In this document: piece after piece, positions 1-9,309 of the stretch
How positions within the stretch are numbered: position 1 is the first letter of the stretch
How the letters are laid out: each line of letters begins with the position of its first letter
Source: Actinopolyspora halophila DSM 43834
Lineage (GTDB): Bacteria; Actinomycetota; Actinomycetes; Mycobacteriales; Pseudonocardiaceae
Direction: 5' to 3'
Assembly (NCBI RefSeq): GCF_000371785.1
Contig: NZ_AQUI01000002.1
Span: 3,017,276 to 3,081,275 of the forward strand
Length of the DNA stretch: 64,000 nucleotides
Made by a program: the position numbers and the translations under genes
Notes under the pieces: model-generated
The model's input: the letters and a program-made list of their open reading frames with translations, nothing else
What the model was told of the DNA's origin: nothing
The model's database searches: none

Positions 1-1
1 C

Positions 2-412
2 GACGCCTTGCGCCGCGAAGTAGCCGATCAGGACGTCGAAGTCGTGGCGATCGAGCCGGGTGCGGTGGCCACCCCCATCTGGAACAAAATCGATTCCAAA
101 GTGAACCTGGACTCCATCCCCGAAGAGGCGCGACGGGTTTACGGCGACCTCATCACCGGCGTCGAAGAAGGAATCTTCAAGGCGAGTGCGACCCACGGCG
201 TCCCGCCGGAACGCATCGCCGACGTGATCGAACAAGCACTGACCCGGCCCCATCCGCGCGCGCGGTATCTCGTCGGACGGTCGGCACGGATGCGAGTGAT
301 GCTCTCCCGCGTCCTGCCTCCGAAGCTGTTCGACCTGATCCTGTCCGGCGTCATGCGTCGTATCGGTGCGCGGACCAGGACCGCGGCTCCCACCCCGCGT
401 CACCCCTCCTGA
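2..412 (+). CDS. Short-chain dehydrogenase/reductase, C-terminal part (5' end outside window)
   Basis: The frame is open from the first base, so the window shows only about the last 136 residues. The stretch VEPGAVATPIW matches the segment after the catalytic Tyr/Lys in classical SDR oxidoreductases, where Pro-Gly and Thr-Pro contact the nicotinamide. The rest (helical region, then a basic tail ending ARTRTAAPTPRHPS) fits an SDR C-terminus. The Rossmann glycine motif and catalytic YxxxK lie upstream and cannot be checked. The stop is 47 bases before the next gene on the same strand, so it probably belongs to the same acyl-CoA operon. Family call is good; substrate unknown. Confidence 0.75.
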   Translation, partial: DALRREVADQDVEVVAIEPGAVATPIWNKIDSKVNLDSIPEEARRVYGDLITGVEEGIFKASATHGVPPERIADVIEQALTRPHPRARYLVGRSARMRVMLSRVLPPKLFDLILSGVMRRIGARTRTAAPTPRHPS

Positions 413-459
413 TCCGGGCCCCGTCACCGGTTCGAAAGCAGACCAGCTAAGGAGTCATC

Positions 460-1404
460 ATGCGCGAGCACCAGCCGCTGCGCGAGATTCTCGAGCGCCC
501 GCGCCCGTTCGTGGCCCCGGACCTCAGACCGACGGGATTGCGACTGCATCCCGAACAACTTGGCGACGGTGTGTACGCGCTGCTGGCCAACCAACCTCCG
601 AAGGACAACAACGGCGTCGTCTTCGGACGCGATGCCGCCCTCGTGGTCGACACCGGAGTAACCCCTACCGTGGGTGAACGGATCCGGCACGAAGCGAGCG
701 AGCTCACCGCCGCACCGATCCGCTACGTGGCGAACACGACCTACCACGGGGACCACACCTTCGGAAACACCGCGTTCGGCTCCGAGGTCACCATACTGTC
801 CTCGAACACGAACCGGATGTGCATGGACGACCTGGAGCGGGAGAAGCGGGCACGCAGCGAGAGCATGTTCGGCGAATCGTCCCTGGACGAGGTGACCACC
901 TGGCGACGGCCGGACATCGTCTTCGACCGGTTCCTGTCGGTCGACCTGGGGAACAAGACCGTGTGGTTGTGGCACTTCGGCCCGGGCAACGGAGCCGGCG
1001 ACGTGCTGGTCCACGTGCCGGACGAGGGGGTGGTCTGGACGGGCAACTTCCTCGTTCCAGCCGGGATGGTGCCGATGGTGCTCATCGGCGACCCCTGGTC
1101 CTACTCCGAATCGGTGCGTGCCGCCTCCGAACAGCTCGACATCGACCGCATCGTGCCCGGACACGGTTTCATCGCCCCCGCACGTCCCGCCGTCGAATGG
1201 ATGCTGGACTACCTGGAACGGCTCGGGTCGACGGTGCTGCGGGACTTCCGGGCGGGCAAGGACGTCGACCGGATCATGAACGAGTTCACCCTGCCGGCCG
1301 AGCATGGTGAGAACGAGATGGTGCGCGCGCTCAACGACTCCTTCCACCGCCTCAACATCCTCACCACGTACCGACGGCTCGGTGATTCGGCCGAACGGGG
1401 CTGA
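460..1404 (+). CDS. Metallo-beta-lactamase-fold hydrolase
   Basis: A 314-residue MBL-fold protein. The metal motif near residue 92 reads NTTYHGDHTFGN, so the usual HxHxDH is TxHxDH: the first metal-binding His is Thr. Later motifs are present: VVWTGNFL (the Asp-containing beta strand position, here Gly-Asn) and IVPGHG for the last histidine. Two ligand positions therefore look altered, which may mean a mononuclear site or a different substrate. An AAGGAG ribosome site lies 5 bases before the ATG. It follows the SDR gene and precedes the reductase gene, but a hairpin at 1558-1583 separates it from the latter. Family confident, activity uncertain. Confidence 0.8.
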   Translation: MREHQPLREILERPRPFVAPDLRPTGLRLHPEQLGDGVYALLANQPPKDNNGVVFGRDAALVVDTGVTPTVGERIRHEASELTAAPIRYVANTTYHGDHTFGNTAFGSEVTILSSNTNRMCMDDLEREKRARSESMFGESSLDEVTTWRRPDIVFDRFLSVDLGNKTVWLWHFGPGNGAGDVLVHVPDEGVVWTGNFLVPAGMVPMVLIGDPWSYSESVRAASEQLDIDRIVPGHGFIAPARPAVEWMLDYLERLGSTVLRDFRAGKDVDRIMNEFTLPAEHGENEMVRALNDSFHRLNILTTYRRLGDSAERG

Positions 1405-1557
1405 CAGCGAGCGGAAGAGCGGACCGCGATCCCGTCGTTCTCAGGTACCACCGGCGCTTTCAACCGCGGGACTGAAGACGGTGTCCGTCGTATCGCATTA
1501 GCGTGACGACGCACAGTCCAGAACACACCTGGTTCCGTGGTGTCCGACGTGGCCGGA

Positions 1558-1583
1558 GCTACCGGCCCGGCGGGGCCGGTAGC
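1558..1583 (+). terminator. Hairpin between hydrolase and reductase genes
   Basis: An 11-bp perfect G+C-rich stem (arms 1558-1568 and 1573-1583) with a 4-base loop lies 150 bases after the hydrolase stop. No T-run follows, as is usual in actinomycetes. It could attenuate or end transcription before the CCR gene. Confidence 0.5.
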
Positions 1584-1675
1584 GTGCCACTCGCGCATTC
1601 GGGTGCTTTCCAGCTCCTCGCCCACTCCGCTTCGGTCCCACGGCCACGACTGCTCACGTCGAGTTGAGGTGTCCC

Positions 1676-2917
1676 GTGAAAGAGCTGTACGAACTCGGTG
1701 AGGTTCCTCCCCGCGGCGCGGTACCGGAGAAGATGTACGCCTCGGTCATCCGCCCGGAACGTTTCGGAGAACCGGAACAGGCGTTCGCGACCGAAGTGGT
1801 CGACACTCCGCGGCCGGACAGCGGCCAAGTACTGGTCTACATGATGGCCGCGGGAATCAACTACAACAACGTGTGGGCCGCCCTGGGGGCTCCGCTCGAC
1901 GTTATCGCCGCGCGGCAACGCCACGGTGCGACCGAGGACTTCCACATCGGAGGTTCCGAGGGCTCGGGAGTCGTCTGGGCCGTCGGTCCGGGCGTCGAGT
2001 CGGTGTCCGTGGGCGACCACGTGGTGCTGTCGGGATGCATGTGGGACGAGACCTCGGCCGACATCCGGCTCGGAGCCGACCCCATGACGTCGAAATCCCA
2101 GGTGGCCTGGGGGTACGAGGCGAACTACGGTTCGTTCGGCCAGTTCGCGCTCGTCGACGACTACCAGTGTCACCCGAAACCACCGAACCTCAGTTGGGAG
2201 GACGCCGCGGCGTTCGTGCTCACCGGGGCCACCGCGTACCGGCAGCTGTGCGGCTGGCCGCCGAACACGGTGCGCCCGGGTGATCCGGTGCTGGTCTGGG
2301 GCGGAGCAGGCGGTCTGGGGTCGATGGCCATCCAGATCGTCTCACTGCTCGGCGGGACCCCGGTCGCCGTCGTCTCCAGCGACGACCGCGCACGCTACTG
2401 CGAACGGCTCGGCGCACGGGGAACCATCGACCGGCGCGACTACGACCACTGGGGACCGCTGCCCCGGTCGGAGGACGGAACGGCCATGGCGCGCTGGACC
2501 GAGTCCGTGCGTGCTTTCGGCCGCGCTTTCTGGGAAGTCATCGGCGAACGACGCTCGCCGAGCCTGGTTCTGGAGCACACCGGCCAGGACACCATCCCGA
2601 CCTCGATGTACCTGTGCGACAACGCGGGCATGGTCGTTATCTGCGGCGGCACCACGGGCTACCTCTCCGATGTCGACCTGCGGTTCCTCTGGATGCGGCA
2701 GAAACGGTTGCAGGGTTCGCACTTCGCGAACCTGCGGCAGTGCCGGGAGGTCGTCTCCCTGGTCGGGGCGGGCAGGTTGGACCCGTGCCTGTCCTGGTGC
2801 GAACCCTTCGACGGCGTCGGCAAAGCCCATCAGCTCATGTACAACAACGAGCACCCGGGCGGGAACATGGCCGTGCTGGTCAACGCCTCGACCACGGGCG
2901 GAACCTCGTTGGACTGA
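1676..2917 (+). CDS. ccr: Crotonyl-CoA carboxylase/reductase family protein
   Basis: A 413-residue zinc-free MDR reductase of the crotonyl-CoA carboxylase/reductase type. These enzymes reduce (and carboxylate) enoyl-CoA with NADPH to give ethylmalonyl-CoA-type extender units or saturated acyl-CoA. Diagnostic segments: INYNNVW (Asn of the CO2 pocket), HIGGSEGSGVVW, WGYEANYGSF (Glu of the pocket), the nucleotide loop GGAGGLGSMA, EHTGQDT and GSHFAN (His of the pocket). The position before the pocket Glu is Tyr rather than the Phe I recall from Kitasatospora CCR, which may affect carboxylation. I chose GTG 1676 because GAGG sits 6 bases before it; an in-frame TTG at 1664 overlaps that site. The downstream KS and CoA-transferase suggest it supplies or modifies an acyl-CoA. 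Confidence 0.85.
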   Translation: MKELYELGEVPPRGAVPEKMYASVIRPERFGEPEQAFATEVVDTPRPDSGQVLVYMMAAGINYNNVWAALGAPLDVIAARQRHGATEDFHIGGSEGSGVVWAVGPGVESVSVGDHVVLSGCMWDETSADIRLGADPMTSKSQVAWGYEANYGSFGQFALVDDYQCHPKPPNLSWEDAAAFVLTGATAYRQLCGWPPNTVRPGDPVLVWGGAGGLGSMAIQIVSLLGGTPVAVVSSDDRARYCERLGARGTIDRRDYDHWGPLPRSEDGTAMARWTESVRAFGRAFWEVIGERRSPSLVLEHTGQDTIPTSMYLCDNAGMVVICGGTTGYLSDVDLRFLWMRQKRLQGSHFANLRQCREVVSLVGAGRLDPCLSWCEPFDGVGKAHQLMYNNEHPGGNMAVLVNASTTGGTSLD

Positions 2918-3060
2918 CCCGACACGCCGGTGCCCGGCACCGAGCCGACGCACCGCGACAACCGAGCTCCGCCACGCCGATGACTTCGCGACGTGCCCGT
3001 CGAACTTCCGTTTTCCGAACGGAGCACGTCCACGCACTCGCCTGCCCCCGAAGGAGCGAG

Positions 3061-3636
3061 ATGCCACGAATCCCGTATCCCGATGAGCCTTCCCTTCCCG
3101 AACCCGCCCGAACCGCGCTGGAGCGCATGGTCGCTCCGCTGAACCTGATCCGCATGTGCGCTCACGCGACCACGCTGGTGAGACCGCTGATCAAGCTGAG
3201 TACCGCGCTGCTGAGCAGGCTGCACCTGTCCGCCCGGCACCGGGAACTGCTGATCCTGCGCACCGCCCGAAACACCCACTGCGATTACGTCCTCGCCCAG
3301 CACGAGGTCATCGCGCGTGAAATCGGCATGCCCGAGGAGGAGATCGAGGCGACACGCAGGACGGACCCCGGCTTTCGGGGAACCGCCGAGCGAGAACTGC
3401 TCGATGCCGCCGACGAGCTCGTCGAACGGACCACGCTGGATTCCGAGCGTGTGGCGAGCCTGCTGAGCAGTTTCGACCACACCCAACTGGTGGAGCTGTT
3501 CGTCCTCGTCGGTCACTACCGGATGCTGGCCGGTTTGCTCAACGGCTTGGAAGTCGACATAGACCCGCGGGGCGAGAAGTTCGCCGAACTCGCGGACCAC
3601 CGCCCCGACAGCACGGCACAGCAGGAGTTCGGGTGA
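3061..3636 (+). CDS. Carboxymuconolactone decarboxylase/AhpD-fold family protein
   Basis: A 191-residue all-helical protein of the CMD/AhpD superfamily. The characteristic core reads SARHRELLILRTA, then NTHCDYVLAQHEVIAREIG, in which the Cys and the following His occupy the active-site helix of the family. The usual CxxC peroxidase pair is not seen, so thiol peroxidase activity is unlikely; a lyase or decarboxylase-like role is possible but unproven. An AAGGAG site precedes the ATG. The stop codon overlaps the next start (TGATG), so it is coupled to the ketosynthase gene. In-frame sequence upstream to 2614 lacks any sign of coding and was left out. Confidence 0.82.
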   Translation: MPRIPYPDEPSLPEPARTALERMVAPLNLIRMCAHATTLVRPLIKLSTALLSRLHLSARHRELLILRTARNTHCDYVLAQHEVIAREIGMPEEEIEATRRTDPGFRGTAERELLDAADELVERTTLDSERVASLLSSFDHTQLVELFVLVGHYRMLAGLLNGLEVDIDPRGEKFAELADHRPDSTAQQEFG

Positions 3637-4907
3637 TGACCGATCCTACCGACAACGCCGCGGAACCCGTGGCGATCACCGGGATAGGCCTGGTGCTGCC
3701 CGGTGCTCGCACGGTGCGGGAGTTCTGGAGCCACCTCAGTCTCGGAGAATCGCAGGTGACGAGACTGAACGGGCTGGACCCCGAGCACGAGGGCCTGTCA
3801 GTGCGCGCGGGCGCCGCGATCACGGAATTCGACCACCGAAGGTTCTTGCCGGACCTTTCCGAGCGACATGCCGCGAAATACAGCCGGGAGATCCTCGCGA
3901 GCATGTCGGCCTGCACCTCGGCCTTCCACGACTCCGGCCTGCGGAACCACGACGTCGACCCGAGAAAAGTGTCCCTCGTGGAATCAAGCTCGCGGGGATC
4001 GCTGGAGTGGTGGTTGACCCGCTCCCGCGAGGACACAACGGGGTCCGGGGCGATGTTTCGGGGGCTGCTCGGGTCCGCGGCCTCGCTGACAGCCATCCAG
4101 CTGGGCGTGCGCGGGCTGGTGACCACGGTGAGCAGCGCCTGCGTCGGCGGTCACCACGCGATCGGCCTGGCATCACGCGAGTTGCGCTCGCACGCCAGCG
4201 ACGCGGTCCTCGTCGGTGGTCACGACTTCCCACTGGTGCCGGAGGTACTGCGCACGTTCGAAGCACTCGGCCCCGGCGTGCTCTCCGACGAACTGGAGCA
4301 CCCAGAGCGCGCGATCCGCCCGTACGACCGGGACCGCGCGGGAATGGTGCTGGGCGAAGCCGCGGTGACACTGTGCCTGGAACGGGTCTCCAGCGCCCGA
4401 GAGCGCGGAGTCCGGCCCTACGCCCACGTTCTCGAGCACGGCGCCATGAACGAGGCCGCCCACGCCACCTCGATGGACACCACCGGAAAGCGCACCGCCG
4501 ATCTGGTGCGGGAGACCGTGATCGCCTCGGGGCGTCGTGTCGAGGACGTGGGCTACTACTGCGGACACGGCACCGCCACCAGGTCCAACGATCTGGCCGA
4601 GAGCCGCACGGTGCGTGCGCTGCACCCGGACCTCCCCGCCTCCGAGCTGCCACCGCTCGGTTCGAACAAACCGATCTTCGGCCACACGCTGGGAGCCGCG
4701 GGGATCATCAACGTCGCCGCGACCGCGCTGATGCTGCACCACCAGTGGCTGGCACCGACGATCAATCTGGTGGATGTGGACCCGGCCTGCGATGTCGACC
4801 ACGTAGCGCACGCGGGTCGAGAAGCCCGGTTCGACCTGGCTGTCTCACTCGCCTTCGCCATCGGCAGCCAAACCTCCGTCGTGGCGTTGGAGGCATCCGA
4901 TGCGTGA
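3636..4907 (+). CDS. Beta-ketoacyl synthase (KAS II-like ketosynthase)
   Basis: A 423-residue ketosynthase that condenses acyl chains with a malonyl-type unit. The full thiolase-fold triad is visible: Cys in VSSACVGG (about residue 170), His in CGHGTAT (about 308) and His in NKPIFGHTLGAAG (about 346). The final strand FAIGSQTSVVAL replaces the more usual GFGGxNxxL, a departure also seen in chain-length factors and free-standing KSs, but the intact Cys makes this a catalytic KS. The start is the ATG overlapping the previous stop. The end overlaps the CoA-transferase gene by 8 bases. With CCR and the CoA-transferase it suggests synthesis of a short or branched acyl product outside primary fatty acid synthesis. 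Confidence 0.88.
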   Translation: MTDPTDNAAEPVAITGIGLVLPGARTVREFWSHLSLGESQVTRLNGLDPEHEGLSVRAGAAITEFDHRRFLPDLSERHAAKYSREILASMSACTSAFHDSGLRNHDVDPRKVSLVESSSRGSLEWWLTRSREDTTGSGAMFRGLLGSAASLTAIQLGVRGLVTTVSSACVGGHHAIGLASRELRSHASDAVLVGGHDFPLVPEVLRTFEALGPGVLSDELEHPERAIRPYDRDRAGMVLGEAAVTLCLERVSSARERGVRPYAHVLEHGAMNEAAHATSMDTTGKRTADLVRETVIASGRRVEDVGYYCGHGTATRSNDLAESRTVRALHPDLPASELPPLGSNKPIFGHTLGAAGIINVAATALMLHHQWLAPTINLVDVDPACDVDHVAHAGREARFDLAVSLAFAIGSQTSVVALEASDA

Positions 4908-6585
4908 ACCGGAGATCGCGGACTCGGTGGACGAACTGGTCCGCAAACACATCGCCCCCGAAGCGCACCTGCACTTCGCCTCGACGATGGCACGTCCGAA
5001 CGCGCTGTTGCACGCGGTCGCCCGGACGCTGCGGGGCAGCGGGTCGCTTACGGTGAGCATGGCGGCCGTGCACTCGAGCGCGCACGCACTGGCGCTGTCC
5101 GGCGCGGTACGCCGCATGATCACCTGCTTCCTCGGGGAAACGTACCCGACACCACGCCCCTGCCGGCTGTACCGCCACGTCGGCCGGAAGGACCCGTTCG
5201 AGTTGGAGTCCTGGTCGCTGTTCACGCAGGTTCAACGGCTGATGGCCGCAGCCATGGGGCAGCCGGGGACGGCCACCACAGCCCTGCTGGGAACGGTGCT
5301 GGCCGAGGGGAAGCAGGACGACCTGGTTCCGCTGCCCGCGACACGGGACCGGGAACAGGCGGCGCTGCTGAGCCCGCTGCGCCCGGACCTGACGCTGGTT
5401 CACGGAGCGGTCGCCGACCGCCGGGGCAATGTCGTGATCCGACCACCGTACGGTGAGGGGGCCTGGCCGGCCTATGCCGCGCGGCGCGGGGTGCTCGCCT
5501 CGGTCGAACGCATCGTCGAGGATTCCGTGCTCGACGACCGCCCCGGTGACGTGCTCATCCCCGGTTCTCGGGTGGTGGGGCTCTGCGAAGCTCCGCACGG
5601 AGCGCATCCGCAGTCGCTGCGCACCGACGGCATCGCCGGGCTGCGGGGGTATCCGGACGACTACGAGTTCCTGTCGATGACCGCCGCGGCGTGTTCCGAT
5701 CCGGATTCGGCACGTGAATGGTTCCACGACTGGATCGACCTCGCCGACCACCGGGCCTACCTCGAAAAGCTCGGAAAACCACGGTTGGACACGCTGGTCG
5801 GCCCCCGACAGCACGCGGGCGGAACCGCGGGCGCGGGGCTCCCGGGGACCGAGGAGGTGCCCACCCGGACGGAGAGGCTCATCGTTCTGGCCGCCCGCGA
5901 GATCACCCGCCAGGTCCACGAACACGGTTACGACACGCTGTTGGCCGGGATCGGGGCCTCCCACCTCGCCGCGTGGCTCGCCGCCGCTCGGCTGCGGGAG
6001 AGCGGCCGGGAGATCAAGCTCGTCGCCGAGCTCGGTTTCTACGGCACGACCCCGTGCGAGGGTGACGTGTTCCTGTTCAGCCAGCGCCACGCCGAGAACT
6101 CCGAACAGCTCACCGGTGTCGCCGAGGTACTGGGGGGCATGGTCGCCAGCAACGACCGCTGCCTGGGGGTACTCGCAGGCGCCGAGATCGACACCCGCGG
6201 CGATATCAACACCAGCACCCTTCCGGACGGGCGGTGGATCACCGGTTCCGGAGGCGCGCACGACATCGCCTCCTCCACGGACTGCGTCGTGGTGAGCGCT
6301 TCCGGCAAGCGCCGCTTCGTTCCCCGCGTCGCCACCGTCACCAGCCCCGGTGACCGGGTACGAGCGGTGGTCTGCGAGTTCGGCACGTTCCACCGCCCGA
6401 CACGGTGGGAACCGTTCCTGTTGTCGACGTACCTCGCCGACGAGGACCACCCGGACCCCCGCTCGGCGGTCACGGAACGGACGTGCTGGAAGAGCGAGAC
6501 GTCGACCGCCGAAAACGAGCGGGAGATAACCGCGGCGGAACTGACGACGCTGCGACGTTCGGATCCCGAAGGGCACTACCGGTGA
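4900..6585 (+). CDS. Family I CoA-transferase, fused A and B domains
   Basis: A 561-residue protein joining the two subunits of glutaconate/IpdAB-type CoA-transferases. The first half (residues 1-300) matches the alpha subunit: a strand-helix repeat, then ESWSLFTQVQRLMAAAMG and the TATTALLGT region. The second half (about 315-561) matches the beta subunit: AELGFYG, AGAEIDTRGDINTST and GSGGAHDIASS, then RFVPRVATVTSPG. These transfer CoA between acids, or in IpdAB-like members open a ring. GGAGG lies 7 bases before the ATG, inside the end of the ketosynthase gene, so translation is coupled. Last gene of the operon; a hairpin follows. Confidence 0.82.
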   Translation: MREPEIADSVDELVRKHIAPEAHLHFASTMARPNALLHAVARTLRGSGSLTVSMAAVHSSAHALALSGAVRRMITCFLGETYPTPRPCRLYRHVGRKDPFELESWSLFTQVQRLMAAAMGQPGTATTALLGTVLAEGKQDDLVPLPATRDREQAALLSPLRPDLTLVHGAVADRRGNVVIRPPYGEGAWPAYAARRGVLASVERIVEDSVLDDRPGDVLIPGSRVVGLCEAPHGAHPQSLRTDGIAGLRGYPDDYEFLSMTAAACSDPDSAREWFHDWIDLADHRAYLEKLGKPRLDTLVGPRQHAGGTAGAGLPGTEEVPTRTERLIVLAAREITRQVHEHGYDTLLAGIGASHLAAWLAAARLRESGREIKLVAELGFYGTTPCEGDVFLFSQRHAENSEQLTGVAEVLGGMVASNDRCLGVLAGAEIDTRGDINTSTLPDGRWITGSGGAHDIASSTDCVVVSASGKRRFVPRVATVTSPGDRVRAVVCEFGTFHRPTRWEPFLLSTYLADEDHPDPRSAVTERTCWKSETSTAENEREITAAELTTLRRSDPEGHYR

Positions 6586-6600
6586 AGCGCACGCGACAAA

Positions 6601-6635
6601 GGCGTCCCGGCTCCGGAGGCGGAAACCGGGACGCC
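6601..6635 (+). terminator. Terminator hairpin after the CoA-transferase gene
   Basis: Perfect 10-bp stem (6601-6610 with 6626-6635), 15-base loop, starting 15 bases after the CoA-transferase stop. It probably ends the acyl-CoA operon. Confidence 0.6.
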
Positions 6636-6984
6636 AGGGACGGTGCCGCCGTTCAGCATCGACGCTGCTCCGATCGTCGTCGAAACGCCCGCAACGGGGC
6701 CACGCGAGGCCGGACGCGGTCCGACCGTGGCGTGCGGGCACGGCGCAGGTGGAACACTGGAAAGGACCGGCGGACGCGACCTCCGGACGGGACTGCGACC
6801 GCGCTGGTCACCGATTGGCGCGAGCACGGACGTCCGGCACCACGCCGCTACTGGCTGCACGTGGTACCGGACGGGCCCACACCCTCCTGGTGACCTCTAC
6901 CAGCCCCGGAATCGTCAGGGGATTCTGAAACGAGCTCCTCCGACTCGACAACCCGGTCACCGCAACCGAGTCAGCACGCTGCGC
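6636..6984. other. Intergenic region between convergent operons
   Basis: About 350 bases between the acyl-CoA operon and the 3' end of the DUF262 gene. No convincing gene on either strand. The short + strand segment near 6790-6890 (ending YWLHVVPDG) is open but lacks a start, a ribosome site and family support. Confidence 0.5.
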
Positions 6985-9261
6985 TCAAACGGCGTATCCG
7001 AACTGGTCGAGACGGTGCTTGGCCGAATTGATCTCCTCGGCCGCGAACAACTCGGCGAAGCGTGGCTCGGTAACCAGTGCTTCGACCGTGAGATCGAGCC
7101 TGCCGCGCTCCCAGAGCGCGGCGAAACCGTCGGAGACGGCCGCGCCGGCAAGAAGTTTGTGCGCTGTGGAAAGTCCCCCGTGTTCTGCAAGCATGCTCAG
7201 GAAGTACGTGGCGGTGTAATGCGCTTCCTTTCGGCCCCGCTCGTACAGCGCACGCATCCGCTGCTCGAACTCGATCACCAACGGTTCCCGCGCAGGATCG
7301 GGTTGTCGCGGCTGCTCAGCCACCACGGGGCCCGTCTCGGATTCCGACTCACTCTGGTTGCGGCGTTGCACGTACCCGCGCAGCGCGTCGACCGAGGTGA
7401 ACACCTCGTAGCCGAGTTCCTCCAGTCGAGGAAGGTCGGCATCGGCGGTGTCGAGTTCGAGCACCACCGGACTGCCCTGACCGGTCTGCAACCCTTCGGG
7501 CCAGAAGGCCTCGGCCACGGCCAACGCCCGACCGGTGCGCGGGTCGGCGATCTCGGTATCGGTGGCGGGAGTGGCACAACCGAGTTCGACCAGCTCGGAG
7601 ATGAGCCCGTTGACCTGGGCCACACGGGCGTCCATATCATCGTCACCGGCGATGGACAGCGGTTGCAGCTCCTCCCGGTCGGCGGGAACCGCGCCGGTAC
7701 GCAGCTCAGTGAGGAACGACTGCGCCGCCTCGGCCAACAACTCGCGCCGTGCCTGCAGGAACTCGGGGTACCGTTCGATCTTCCACAGCTCGGGATCGGT
7801 GGGAATCCACTGCGAGGCCAGCACTCCCGGGTGCTTCTCCTCCACCTCGGCGAAGTACTCCTCGGGAGAACGGTTGCCCACCACGAGATTGGTGTCCTGG
7901 GTCAGGAAGCAGAAGTTCGCGATGGCGTTGACCTGGGAACGCTCGTAACCCGCTTGGTACAGCAGCGACTTGGGGAACAGGTGGTGCACCTGCAGTGAGG
8001 AGTTCCTGCCCAGCATGTCGGCGCGCAACGGCATACCACTGCCGAAGTCGCGGGCCTGGTTCACCCTGGTCAGCATGTACAGCAGCGGGTAGAAGCGCGA
8101 CCCCTTCGTCGATCCCTCGAAGTCGTGAGCGTGCACGTCGAGATTGCCACCCCGCCACCGTTCCAGCGCGGTGATCAACCCGTCGATACCGGAGCGCTCG
8201 ACGGTCTCGTAGTCCTTCTGCAGAAAGGTCTCCGTGGACCCGGCGAAGCGCCCCCAGAGTGCGGCGTGGACGTACCAGTACAGCACCTTGTCCTGGTGGG
8301 AACGGTCGTCGAATCGACCGCCGTTGAGCTCGAGCAGTCGCGAGACCACCGGAAAGGCGTAGCGGGCCATCAGCACCCGGTCGTGGTCCAGGCCGAGCCT
8401 CCCGGAGACGAGGTCGAGGAACCGTCCGATGTATCCGGTTGACCTGTACAGCGCGTCCCTGAACTCCCCGGCCGAGACGTTGTCCAACGCGGTGAACAGG
8501 GCGCGGCCGGTAGCCACCGCGTTGGTGTTGCGCAGCAGCCAGTCCAGGGTGAAGTCATAACCCGCTGTCTGCCACTTCTGCAGTGTCTCGCGCATCTCCC
8601 CGCGAGCCCCGCTCCACTGCGAGCAGATCTTGGCCAGGGCCAGGTCACCTTTGGACAACTTCGTGCCCCCGGAATTGACCCTGTTGAAGATGTCGACCAC
8701 CGAGTCGACGGTCTGGTCGTTTCCGGTGATCTTCTCCGCGTAGAACTCGCGTTCCAGCAGGTTGTGCAGCCTGTTCAGCCGCTCCACATAAGTACCGAGG
8801 TTTTCCGGATCGTGCTGCTGAAAGCTCGTGATGTACTCGCCGAGATTCTCCAGGAACAGCTTGGTCACGTCCACCCAGCGGTAGTCGTCGGCCATCCTGG
8901 ACGGGGCGTAGAACTCGAACTTCTCCTCGGCGACGTTGAAGTACAGATTGGTGAAGACCGAAGGGTCGCCCTCGAAGAAGTCCGGTGCCTTACCCCGTAT
9001 CACCCCGTACAACGAGGTGATGCGCTGCTGGCCGTCGAGCAGCAGCAGGTGGGTGCCCTGCTGGCCGACCACCTCTCCCCGAACGGAGATCTCCGCGGCG
9101 TCGGTTTCCCACATCAGCAGCCCGCCCACCGGATGACCCCGATACAGCGACTGCATCAGCTCCCGCACCTGGTCACGGTTCCACACGTAACCGCGCTGGA
9201 ACTCGGGCAACAACACCGACCCGGTGTCAATCTGATACAGCAGAGTGGAAAGCGTCGGCAT
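6985..9261 (-). CDS. GmrSD-like DUF262/DUF1524-type defence protein
   Basis: A 758-residue protein. The N-terminal ParB/Srx-like DUF262 domain shows LPEFQRGYVWNRDQV near residue 20, LLLLDGQQRITS (about 75-90) and FNRVNSGGTKLSKGDL (about 190). A middle HNH-type nuclease segment reads LQVHHLFPKSLL (about 425), then NFCFLTQDTN, as in DUF1524 of the GmrSD/type IV restriction family. A helical C-terminal domain (about 660-758, HGGLSTAHKLL...GRLDLTVEALV) follows. In GmrSD, DUF262 uses a nucleotide to drive the HNH domain against modified phage DNA. It is the last gene of the minus-strand run, 48 bases after the helicase gene. The neighbourhood suggests an added effector for the DISARM locus. Confidence 0.88.
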   Translation of the reverse strand: MPTLSTLLYQIDTGSVLLPEFQRGYVWNRDQVRELMQSLYRGHPVGGLLMWETDAAEISVRGEVVGQQGTHLLLLDGQQRITSLYGVIRGKAPDFFEGDPSVFTNLYFNVAEEKFEFYAPSRMADDYRWVDVTKLFLENLGEYITSFQQHDPENLGTYVERLNRLHNLLEREFYAEKITGNDQTVDSVVDIFNRVNSGGTKLSKGDLALAKICSQWSGARGEMRETLQKWQTAGYDFTLDWLLRNTNAVATGRALFTALDNVSAGEFRDALYRSTGYIGRFLDLVSGRLGLDHDRVLMARYAFPVVSRLLELNGGRFDDRSHQDKVLYWYVHAALWGRFAGSTETFLQKDYETVERSGIDGLITALERWRGGNLDVHAHDFEGSTKGSRFYPLLYMLTRVNQARDFGSGMPLRADMLGRNSSLQVHHLFPKSLLYQAGYERSQVNAIANFCFLTQDTNLVVGNRSPEEYFAEVEEKHPGVLASQWIPTDPELWKIERYPEFLQARRELLAEAAQSFLTELRTGAVPADREELQPLSIAGDDDMDARVAQVNGLISELVELGCATPATDTEIADPRTGRALAVAEAFWPEGLQTGQGSPVVLELDTADADLPRLEELGYEVFTSVDALRGYVQRRNQSESESETGPVVAEQPRQPDPAREPLVIEFEQRMRALYERGRKEAHYTATYFLSMLAEHGGLSTAHKLLAGAAVSDGFAALWERGRLDLTVEALVTEPRFAELFAAEEINSAKHRLDQFGYAV

Positions 9262-9309
9262 GTCGGGTCAATACCTTCCTACGGCTTGAAAACGGTTGTC
9301 GGTCGCCGG

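Noticed and set aside
6405..6893. Possible DUF3883-like end (YWLHVVPDG) downstream of the CoA-transferase
   Set aside because: A very short resemblance in a frame without start or ribosome site, overlapping a terminator.
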